This document shows, in pieces, positions 1-4,708 of a stretch of 10,579 nucleotides of DNA (positions within the stretch are counted from its first letter, which is position 1; each line of letters starts with the position of its first letter). Both the position numbers and the translations under genes were made by a program. Location of the stretch: positions 1-10,579 of the forward strand of contig JAAHHL010000145.1 of assembly GCA_010672185.1 (NCBI GenBank). The letters run 5' to 3'. The notes under the pieces were generated by a model. That model was given only the letters and a program-made list of their open reading frames with translations. It searched no databases and was not told where the DNA came from. Source of the stretch: Caldora sp. SIO3E6 (GTDB lineage Bacteria; Cyanobacteriota; Cyanobacteriia; Cyanobacteriales; Coleofasciculaceae).

Positions 1-78
1 GTATCAAATGGGCTCAAAAAGCTGGCATTGTTGTGGAAAATCCCTGGGTAATCTTCAAGCTGAAAGCTGAAAGCTGAC
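1..78. repeat. 78-bp terminal direct repeat (same as 10502-10579)
   Basis: Bases 1-78 are identical to the last 78 bases of the window, in the same orientation. The final 20 bases of each copy are the start of the GCTGAAA heptamer array. The simplest readings are an overlap left by an assembler at a repeat, or a true circular or tandem arrangement. The genes in between are single-copy chromosomal genes, so a plasmid is unlikely. The last copy can be read as an open stretch from 10480 (no start codon, stop at 10576) with plausible protein-like composition; I do not recognise it. Confidence 0.9.
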
Positions 79-107
79 GGCTGAAAGCTAAAAGCTGATA
101 GCTAATG
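59..107 (+). repeat. GCTGAAA heptamer tandem array (7 units)
   Basis: Seven consecutive 7-base units start at 59, 66, 73, 80, 87, 94 and 101. They read GCTGAAA, GCTGAAA, GCTGACG, GCTGAAA, GCTAAAA, GCTGATA and GCTAATG. The period is exact although the units vary. Heptanucleotide short tandem repeats (STRR) are a known feature of filamentous cyanobacterial genomes. It is non-coding here. Confidence 0.85.
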
Positions 108-168
108 ACTTATTCAGCAGACCCTAATTAGGTGGTAGGTGATTTTCTAATTATAGAACCTATCGTAG

Positions 169-194
169 GGTGTGTTAGCGTAGCGTAACGCACC
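169..194. repeat. Small inverted repeat (hairpin)
   Basis: GGTGTGTTA (169-177) pairs with TAACGCACC (186-194), a nine-base stem with one T-G wobble and an 8-base loop GCGTAGCG. It lies in gene-free sequence between the heptamer array and the transposase remnant and looks like a dispersed cyanobacterial repeat rather than a terminator, because no T-run follows. Confidence 0.6.
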
Positions 195-273
195 ATGTTG
201 CGGGTACGAGCATTTTCACCCAATCCCTCTATTTTGTTCGGTTGCAAACTCTAACTGTTGTAGCGATCGCTTA

Positions 274-339
274 AGATCCCCGACTTCTCGATTGAACCGT
301 AAATTAACTCGATAAACCGGAAGAAGAAGTCGGGGATCT
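274..339. repeat. Inverted repeat with 15-bp perfect arms that ends the transposase fragment
   Basis: AGATCCCCGACTTCT (274-288) and its exact reverse complement AGAAGTCGGGGATCT (325-339) enclose 36 bases. The arm is familiar to me as a widely dispersed cyanobacterial repeat (recollection, not a search). The right arm is read as the last residues (about PRSPTSSSG) of the transposase fragment, so the repeat or its insertion defines where transposase homology is lost. The stop codon of that fragment lies in the loop at 304-306. Confidence 0.8.
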
Positions 340-825
340 AGGACAAGGATTTAATTTGTTTACTGTTGCTATCACTTTTGTTGAGTCTATAGATTGCTTT
401 CCTCTAGCTTTGAGCAGTTTTTTTTCTTGAAAGCGCAACAGCATTATATCTAATAGTTTATTTGTTGAATCCTGCTGAGATAATCTACTCCGAAATTCAC
501 TCAACAAGCTGGAGTCAAATCCTGAATTTGTTAGATCTAGACCTAACAAGTATTTCCAATCAATTCTACTGCGAACTGCATTTGCCGCTTGAGTATCACT
601 GAGTTTCTCGACAAATTGCATGATGGTAATTAAGGCTAATTTAGCTGGCGATAGGGCTGATTGCCCGCACTGAGCTGAGAATAGCTCCTTAAAATCGCTA
701 TCCTTATAGATTGCTCCTAATTCATCATACATTTTGAGATAAGCATTTCCTTTCGGAAAGGATGCATGAGCGATAAGTGACGTTTCCTGGGGAACTTCCC
801 AATATTCTTGTGGATGCACTGTCAT
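304..825 (-). pseudogene. IS1182-like transposase, N-terminal fragment
   Basis: This 173-residue reading frame resembles the N-terminal part of IS1182-type transposases (DUF772-like helical region, about residues 20-120, including the stretch around SSLLSEFRSRL). It is followed by the start of the catalytic domain: KQSIDST at 143-149, where D147 would be the first acidic residue of a DDE triad. Homology appears to stop near residue 158. The remaining residues are read from the inverted repeat at 325-339. Full transposases of this family run to roughly 450-550 residues, so two of the three catalytic acids and most of the protein are missing and it cannot be active. Its ATG (823-825) overlaps the stop of the upstream antitoxin gene as ATGA (822-825), so it may still be translated by coupling. 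Family assignment is from memory of the motifs. Confidence 0.72.
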
Positions 826-986
826 ACCTTGAAGATGTACCTCTGTAATTTATCCACTTTCTCGACTGGAACGATTTGTAAACGCTTTCCCCCACGTTCT
901 ATTTCTAGAGGGATACCAGTCTCTAGGATTTCATCCAATAAATTGTAGAGATTTCCCCGTAGTTCCGTGGGTGTAACCCGTTTCAT
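822..986 (-). pseudogene. Phd/YefM-type antitoxin, 3' end cut off by the IS insertion
   Basis: From the ATG at 986 the product is 54 residues and begins MKRVTPTELRGNLYNLLDEI, which fits the N-terminal DNA-binding half of cyanobacterial type II (Phd/YefM) antitoxins. Next comes an IEI/ERGGKRLQIVPVEK strand pair. An upstream in-frame ATG at 1004 would add six residues; I prefer 986 because family members begin at MKR. Relatives run on for some 15-35 further residues that form the toxin-binding tail. Here the sequence ends RYIFKV and stops where the transposase begins, so the tail was probably removed by the insertion. No toxin gene (PIN, RelE or Doc type) follows on this strand. DNA binding might survive; neutralisation of a toxin probably does not. 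Confidence 0.7.
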
Positions 987-1014
987 AATTTTGGTACTGC
1001 ACATACATACAAAT

Positions 1015-1020
1015 ATTATA
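1015..1020 (-). promoter_or_regulatory. Possible -10 box of the antitoxin gene
   Basis: On the minus strand TATAAT sits about 29 bases upstream of the preferred antitoxin start. It is surrounded by alternating TATGTA/TACGTA/TACATA words (1001-1032) that could form an operator for an autoregulating Phd-type protein. No good -35 box is visible. This is suggestive only. Confidence 0.3.
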
Positions 1021-1091
1021 TACGTACATATTGGAGAGGAGAAGCGGATTTTTGAAGATGATTACACCCGCAACTTTCCTTGTTGAAAGAC

Positions 1092-1110
1092 ATTAAATTA
1101 TTAATTTAAT
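1092..1110. repeat. 19-bp AT-only palindrome
   Basis: ATTAAATTA (1092-1100), one T, then TAATTTAAT (1102-1110): a perfect nine-base inverted repeat made only of A and T, in gene-free sequence. No G/C stem and no T-tract, so it is a poor terminator candidate. Confidence 0.6.
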
Positions 1111-1143
1111 TCTGGGAGATACACAGGTCGAAATCGTTATACT

Positions 1144-1294
1144 GCCTTGAAATTAATTTCAAGGCTCATAGCTGAAGTCCGTTAAAACGGACTAAAAATA
1201 GATAATTGTATCCTAATGATTTTGCATTAAACTGTATCATGACGAGTCGTCTTTAGACGACTTAGGCTATAAGCCTCGGAATTGATTCTAAGGC
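1144..1294. repeat. Two inverted 50-bp double-hairpin units
   Basis: Unit A (1144-1193) and unit B (1245-1294) are each exactly 50 bases and lie in opposite orientation, 51 bases apart. Each unit, read from its own start, is an 18-base hairpin, a 10-base linker and a 22-base hairpin. B: AGTCGTCTTTAGACGACT (1245-1262), linker, GCCT...AGGC hairpin (1273-1294). A on the minus strand: AGTCCGTTTTAACGGACT (1193-1176), linker, GCCT...AGGC hairpin (1165-1144). Linkers agree at 7 of 10 bases. The stems differ in sequence yet remain paired, so changes look compensatory. No gene is encoded in 1030-1463. Confidence 0.85.
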
Positions 1295-1463
1295 GAAAGA
1301 CTGCTTAGGCTATCATCTTAATCAGGTATAAATTTTTTGGCTATTCTCTTATTATAAGATTAATCATTCTGTGGAGTTCTCTTAAGCAATTGAGCGAAGC
1401 TCGCAGAGAGTAAAGAAAAAAGGAAAAAGGGTAAGAGAGAAAGAGGGTAAGTTGTTACAAAGT
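1295..1463. other. Gene-free stretch with a purine-rich tract
   Basis: Between the double-hairpin pair and the end of the caspase pseudogene no coding frame is supported. From about 1406 to 1450 the plus strand is almost pure A and G. A small GAGC-GAA-GCTC hairpin lies at 1392-1402. Nothing else is recognised. Confidence 0.5.
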
Positions 1464-2349
1464 CTATGCTGCCTCACACACCACACGAAAGCCGAAAGAA
1501 TTGCCCTACCTACCGCCCAGGTAGTAGAGGTAGCGAAACGCAGAACGGCAGCTCCCAGGATAGTTGACCCAGGAACCGCCCCGCAAGAGCCGATAATTAT
1601 TATCATTTTCATCCTGCCAGACTCTACCATCTGTTGGCGCTCCTTGATAGTTAGGATGCCGACTGTCTGCACACCACTCCTACACATTCCCATGCATGTC
1701 GTATAGCCCAAAGGCATTGGCTAATGAAAAATTACCTACTAGGGTTGTTTTCGCTCGGTATTCCCCCTGTGGTTCAGAACTATAGGTTCTGTTACCGTCG
1801 TAGTTAGCCAAATCTGTAGTGATGGTTTCCCCAAAATGGAAGGGAGTAGTAGTTCCAGCACGACAGCGGCGCAATCGCTCAGTTATATAGTTGACAGGAA
1901 TAGCTGTGGCTTCTACATCTCTGGGATTGACATCACAAGGCATCAGGTAATCCCGGTCTTGATGCCGAATACCATGACCACTGAAAAAGAACCAAAAGTT
2001 AAGTACCTAGGCAAAATTAATTGGATATTCGCTTCTTGCCCTGCAAGGCTTACAGGCAAAATTATATACAGTTAATTTTGCACGACTACTTATCCCCTGG
2101 TTCTAGTTGAGGTTCTTCAAAGAAGTCTAGCAGGAAAGACCGGAGATTGGCGTAGGTAGGTCGCGTGTTTTGCGAAGAACCGTCAGGAGCGATAAATTCT
2201 GGGGAGCTATCTGAGTAGTAGAAAATCTGTTCAAACTTAGCTTTCTGGATGAAAAAATCCCGCACCAATGCCGCATCTCGCTCAACATACTTGAGCGATC
2301 GCAACCGATGATAGTCATTAATGCCAATAACCAGCGCCCAATCCGCCAT
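1464..2349 (-). pseudogene. Broken caspase-like peptidase (C14) / SUMF1 (formylglycine-generating-enzyme-like) fusion gene
   Basis: The start (ATG 2349) reads MADWALVIGINDYHRL, the N-terminus of cyanobacterial caspase-homologue (orthocaspase) domains, and continues to EPGDK at about 2093. After an insertion it resumes at 2000 with NFWFFFSGHGIRHQDRDYL, which holds the catalytic His (codon 1974-1976), and reaches NYITERLRRC. It then passes directly into SUMF1 sequence: RAGTTTPFHFGET, GEYRAKTTLVG, AFGLYDMHGN, a GGSW motif and GFRVVCEAA before the natural stop at 1464-1466. Four lesions are visible. An 89-bp element shifts the frame. The caspase Cys region and the SUMF1 N-terminal half are deleted at 1855-1865. 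TAG (1680-1682) replaces the Trp of HGNVWEW. A second TAG lies at 1506-1508. Without the 91 added bases the frame is continuous (795 bases). In cyanobacteria such fusions are usually multidomain peptidase/effector-like proteins; this copy is dead. Confidence 0.88.
2002..2090. mobile_element. 89-bp MITE-like insertion with TA target duplication
   Basis: The element interrupts the caspase domain. Both ends begin AGTA and share GCAAAATTAA: plus-strand left end AGTACCTAGGCAAAATTAA, minus-strand right end AGTAGTCGTGCAAAATTAA. It is flanked by TA at 2000-2001 and 2091-2092. Removing the element plus one TA restores GAT AAC TTT TGG (Asp-Asn-Phe-Trp), the expected caspase sequence, so the borders are well supported. 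A third GCAAAATTA lies inside (2057-2065), giving a nested structure. TA duplication fits IS630/Tc1-mariner-type transposases; the parent element is not in this window. Confidence 0.8.
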
Positions 2350-2375
2350 CCTATCTTAACTCCTGACTTGAAAGA

Positions 2376-2407
2376 GACGCGGGGACGCACTGGACGCGGA
2401 GACGCGG
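2376..2407 (+). repeat. GACGCGG short repeat cluster
   Basis: GACGCGG occurs at 2376, 2393 and 2401 and as GACGCAC at 2384, spaced 8-9 bases, just upstream of the caspase pseudogene start. It is non-coding and resembles a dispersed cyanobacterial repeat. Confidence 0.6.
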
Positions 2408-2430
2408 TGAGAGGGATTTTCATGCATGGT

Positions 2431-2450
2431 GGTGAAAAAATTTTTTCACC
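2431..2450. repeat. Perfect 20-bp palindrome, possible terminator
   Basis: GGTGAAAAAATTTTTTCACC is its own reverse complement. As RNA the G/C part of the stem is only four pairs and there is no separate loop, so it is not a textbook terminator. It does lie downstream of trxA (minus) after the heptamer array, and it has six T on either strand. Confidence 0.5.
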
Positions 2451-2454
2451 AAGA

Positions 2455-2524
2455 CTGCCTTCTGCCTCCTGCCTCCTGCCTCCTGCCTTCTGCTTCCTGC
2501 CTCCTGCCTCCTGCCTTCTGCCTT
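2455..2524. repeat. CTGCCTC heptamer tandem array (10 units)
   Basis: Ten exact 7-base units start at 2455 and recur every seven bases to 2524. The variants are CTGCCTT, CTGCCTC and one CTGCTTC. On the minus strand this is (GAGGCAG)n immediately after the trxA stop codon. It belongs to the STRR class of heptanucleotide repeats and is read through by spurious frames only. Confidence 0.88.
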
Positions 2525-2530
2525 CTTGCA

Positions 2531-2848
2531 CTAAAGTATGGTTTGTAATCGGGGAATTAGCTGCTCTGCTGGAACTACACCTTCAATGCGCTCCACCGGT
2601 TGACCGTTTTTAAAGAGTACCAATGTTGGCAAGGCTTCAATGCGGTACTTAGATGCTAGCTCTGGATATTTATCTGTATCAATTTTAACAATTTGCAATT
2701 TACCACTCAGCTGAGAGCTCACTGTTTCTAGTATCGGAACCATCATCTGACACGGACCACACCAAGTAGCATAGAAATCTACCAACACAGGTAACTCATA
2801 GCCAGAGAGTAAGTCTTGGAAAGTAGTGAACTGTTTTTTGACTGCCAT
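2531..2848 (-). CDS. trxA: Thioredoxin, y-type
   Basis: A 105-residue single-domain thioredoxin, full length for the family. It reduces disulfides on target proteins through the WCGPC site (W29, C30, C33), with the cis-proline at P74 in ALPT. The stretches VLVDFYATWCGPCQMM and VVKIDTDKYPELASKY match plant chloroplast thioredoxin y and its cyanobacterial counterpart (TrxQ in Synechocystis naming), which typically serve peroxiredoxins and are fed by ferredoxin-thioredoxin reductase. That subtype call is from remembered sequences. No signal peptide, so cytoplasmic. It is divergent from fabG, with 90 bases between the start codons. Its stop TAG is part of the motif CTTTAGTGCAAGAAGG that recurs after the gene at 3920. 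Confidence 0.95.
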   Translation of the reverse strand: MAVKKQFTTFQDLLSGYELPVLVDFYATWCGPCQMMVPILETVSSQLSGKLQIVKIDTDKYPELASKYRIEALPTLVLFKNGQPVERIEGVVPAEQLIPRLQTIL

Positions 2849-2887
2849 AAAACTAAACCACCTTGTTAGCCTTTCTGCTCGATTCTA

Positions 2888-2918
2888 GTGCAAAATTCTT
2901 AGAGCTGAAGAATTGCAC
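2888..2918. promoter_or_regulatory. Imperfect hairpin between trxA and fabG
   Basis: GTGCAAAATTCTT (2888-2900) pairs with AAGAATTGCAC (2908-2918), leaving two unpaired A and a 7-base loop. It occupies the 90-bp divergent promoter region, ending 20 bases before the fabG start. It could be an operator-like palindrome or a 5' leader hairpin; it also contains the TAGTGCAA word seen beside several other genes here, so it may simply be a dispersed repeat. Confidence 0.45.
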
Positions 2919-2938
2919 ATAGTACAAGAGGATTTTTC

Positions 2939-3703
2939 ATGGAAGCATCACAGACATCTACTTCAAAGCTCAAGGATAAGGTTGCCATTGTTACTGGCGC
3001 TTCCCGAGGTATTGGTCGAGCGATCGCGTTTGCTTTAGCTGCAGAAGGAGCTAAGGTAGTGGTAAACTACGCTAGTTCTAGCGAAGCGGCTCAACAAGTA
3101 GTAGCAGAAATTACTGAGCTTGGAGGAGATGCCTTAGCACTTCAAGCCGATGTTTCTCAAGAAGAACAGGTAAATGCCTTGTTAAAAAGTACCATCGAAA
3201 AATATGGTCAGGTTGACGTGCTGGTTAATAATGCTGGCATAACCCGGGACAACCTGTTACTGCGGATGAAGCCTGCTGATTGGCAAGCAGTAATTAACCT
3301 TAATCTGACTGGCGTTTTCTTATGCACCAAGGCAGTGAGTAAAGTAATGCTTAAGCAACGTTCTGGTCGTATTATTAATATTGCCTCGGTAGCAGGACAA
3401 ATGGGTAATCCTGGTCAAGCTAATTACAGTGCTGCTAAAGCCGGAGTAATTGGATTTACCAAAACTCTGGCGAAAGAGTTAGCCAGTCGTGGCATTACCG
3501 TGAATGCGGTAGCACCGGGGTTTATTGCCACAGAGATGACTAAAGAGCTCGACTCAGAAGACATTCTCCAACATATTCCCCTAGCTCGCTACGGTAAACC
3601 AGAGGAAGTTGCCGGAATGGTGAGGTTTTTAGCCGCTGATCCCGCAGCCGCTTACATCACTGGACAGGTGTTCAATGTTGATGGTGGTATGGTTATGGCT
3701 TAG
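2939..3703 (+). CDS. fabG: 3-oxoacyl-[acyl-carrier-protein] reductase
   Basis: A 254-residue short-chain dehydrogenase/reductase that performs the NADPH-dependent reduction of 3-oxoacyl-ACP to 3-hydroxyacyl-ACP in type II fatty-acid synthesis (cytoplasm, normally a tetramer). Visible signatures: the Rossmann motif TGASRGIG (19-26), NNAG (97-100), and the catalytic tetrad N122, S150, Y163 and K167 (YSAAK). VAPGFIATEM (191-200) and the C-terminal GGMVMA are typical of FabG rather than other SDR members. Length is a few residues above the common 245-248 because of an N-terminal extension (MEASQTSTSK). The start is supported by GAGGA at 2928-2932, six bases before ATG. It is divergent from trxA and is not in a fab operon. 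Confidence 0.96.
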   Translation: MEASQTSTSKLKDKVAIVTGASRGIGRAIAFALAAEGAKVVVNYASSSEAAQQVVAEITELGGDALALQADVSQEEQVNALLKSTIEKYGQVDVLVNNAGITRDNLLLRMKPADWQAVINLNLTGVFLCTKAVSKVMLKQRSGRIINIASVAGQMGNPGQANYSAAKAGVIGFTKTLAKELASRGITVNAVAPGFIATEMTKELDSEDILQHIPLARYGKPEEVAGMVRFLAADPAAAYITGQVFNVDGGMVMA

Positions 3704-3727
3704 GGACTTACGAAATCCTTTTCCCTT

Positions 3728-3799
3728 AGTTCCCCCAGGTTACCTTACCAGAAGTATGGTTATTCAACCGGATTTGAGATGAGAGAGCTTGGGGGAGCT
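3728..3799 (+). terminator. Long-loop inverted repeat after fabG
   Basis: AGTTCCCCCAGG (3728-3739) pairs with CTTGGGGGAGCT (3788-3799), allowing one G-T and one mismatch, across a 48-base loop. It begins 24 bases after the fabG stop. The long loop and lack of a T-run make it a weak terminator; the arms resemble a dispersed cyanobacterial repeat. The remaining sequence to 3919 shows nothing else. Confidence 0.35.
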
Positions 3800-3919
3800 T
3801 AAAGATACTGTTCAATTCTATGAGTCAAGTTAAAGGCATACTGCGATTCCTTGTGATCATAACGAATGGAGAAATCACACATGCAATAAACTCTGGAATT
3901 TGTCTGAGAACATAATGGT

Positions 3920-4345
3920 ATGAGCAATCGAGCTATGACAATATTTGGTTTTTTGGGTGGAACGATTATGGCTGTCGAGGCTGGATATAAAGTTTTTCCT
4001 CATCCGAAGTCAGATAAAGTTTATAATAGATTAAGTGATGCTAAATGGTTTTTAGCTGTAAGATGGTGCGATAGTCTCTCTACTCCCGCAGGTATTATTA
4101 ACAACATGGGAGAACTGGCTTTTTTCAATGAAATTGTTTTAAAGATGGGAGAAGAAAAGTTTATTCCCTGGCAATATCGACTCGATATTTTTGCTAAATG
4201 TTTACTTTTACAACCGAATGAAACAGTTATTTATCAATTTCAAGTTAGCGATCACACTTTGGAAATACGAGCTTTAGAAATAGATTCTCGCTATGGAAAA
4301 GTAGCTTTAGTCAGAGGGTTACCCAAAGAATTTGATACGGAATAA
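3920..4345 (+). CDS. Hypothetical protein
   Basis: I do not recognise this 141-residue product. It has no clear signal peptide, although residues 6-20 are moderately hydrophobic (TIFGFLGGTIMAVEA). The rest is mixed and soluble-looking, with an aromatic patch (KWFLAVRWCD, 42-51), PWQYRLDIFAKCLLLQPNE (84-102), and a charged C-terminus. Codon use is AT-rich compared with fabG, and no strong ribosome-binding site precedes ATG 3920. A later in-frame ATG at 3968 (residue 17) follows a GGTGGAA stretch and may be the real start. The frame is long and free of antisense rivals, so it is probably real. The motif CTTTAGTGCAAGAAGG lies four bases after its stop. Confidence 0.6.
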   Translation: MSNRAMTIFGFLGGTIMAVEAGYKVFPHPKSDKVYNRLSDAKWFLAVRWCDSLSTPAGIINNMGELAFFNEIVLKMGEEKFIPWQYRLDIFAKCLLLQPNETVIYQFQVSDHTLEIRALEIDSRYGKVALVRGLPKEFDTE

Positions 4346-4349
4346 TGCT

Positions 4350-4365
4350 TTAGTGCAAGAAGGTA
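4350..4365 (+). repeat. CTTTAGTGCAAGAAGG motif
   Basis: This 16-base word recurs exactly on the minus strand at 2536-2521, where it contains the trxA stop codon. A shorter form, CTAGTGCAAGAA, occurs at 10281-10292. Each copy sits at or just beyond the 3' end of a gene or repeat element. Confidence 0.6.
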
Positions 4366-4392
4366 TAGCAACTGCCGGGTGAGCGAAAAAAG

Positions 4393-4437
4393 GTGTGGGG
4401 AGTGTGGGGAGTGTGGGAGGTGTGGGGAGTGTGGGAG
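4393..4437 (+). repeat. GTGTGGGGA 9-mer tandem repeat, G-quadruplex potential
   Basis: Five 9-base units at 4393, 4402, 4411, 4420 and 4429 (GTGTGGGGA or GTGTGGGAG). The plus strand carries five runs of three or four G separated by five or six bases, which meets the usual rule of thumb for an intramolecular G-quadruplex. It lies between the hypothetical gene and the TnpB element. From 4438 to about 4575 I see no gene. Confidence 0.8.
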
Positions 4438-4579
4438 ACAAAGGAAAACTTATGCTTTTTTGAACACTTAGGTCATAAATCCCACACAAAATTTCGTTCA
4501 CCCCTGCCTTGGAGCCTTCTGCTATACTTTTTCTACCAAACCTCAGGTACTCGTTACTAGGAAACCAACAAACCGAAAG

Positions 4580-4627
4580 CTCCGTCTTTTTAAAGCGGAG
4601 ATGAAGGTTAGTAGCGACTTTAGTCGC
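4580..4627 (+). repeat. Two hairpins upstream of tnpB
   Basis: Hairpin 1 (4580-4600): CTCCG plus CTTT pairs with AAAG plus CGGAG, with one bulged T. Hairpin 2 (4614-4627): GCGACT, TT, AGTCGC, a perfect six-pair stem. They are likely part of the element's left-end recognition structure. Confidence 0.6.
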
Positions 4628-4676
4628 CGTGAAAAAAATATTTTCTCTCATTTCGTAATTCTTATCTTGAGTAGTG

Positions 4677-4682
4677 TATAAT
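4677..4682 (+). promoter_or_regulatory. Possible -10 box of tnpB
   Basis: TATAAT lies 26 bases before the tnpB ATG. No convincing -35 box is present at 16-18 bases upstream, so expression may be weak. Confidence 0.35.
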
Positions 4683-4708
4683 AACATCAGGATAAAAGGT
4701 CGATAATA

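Noticed and set aside
59..107. Heptamer array considered as a CRISPR array
   Set aside because: Units are 7 bases with no spacers. None of the arrays in the window has the repeat-spacer pattern, and there are no cas genes.
1452..1706. Open frame on the plus strand opposite the SUMF1 remnant
   Set aside because: It is antisense to recognisable SUMF1 sequence and has no ribosome-binding site or protein-like composition.
2127..2531. Open frame on the minus strand through the CTGCCTC array, with a Gly/Arg/Gln-rich N-terminus
   Set aside because: The N-terminus is only the heptamer repeat translated, and the rest overlaps the caspase pseudogene in another frame.
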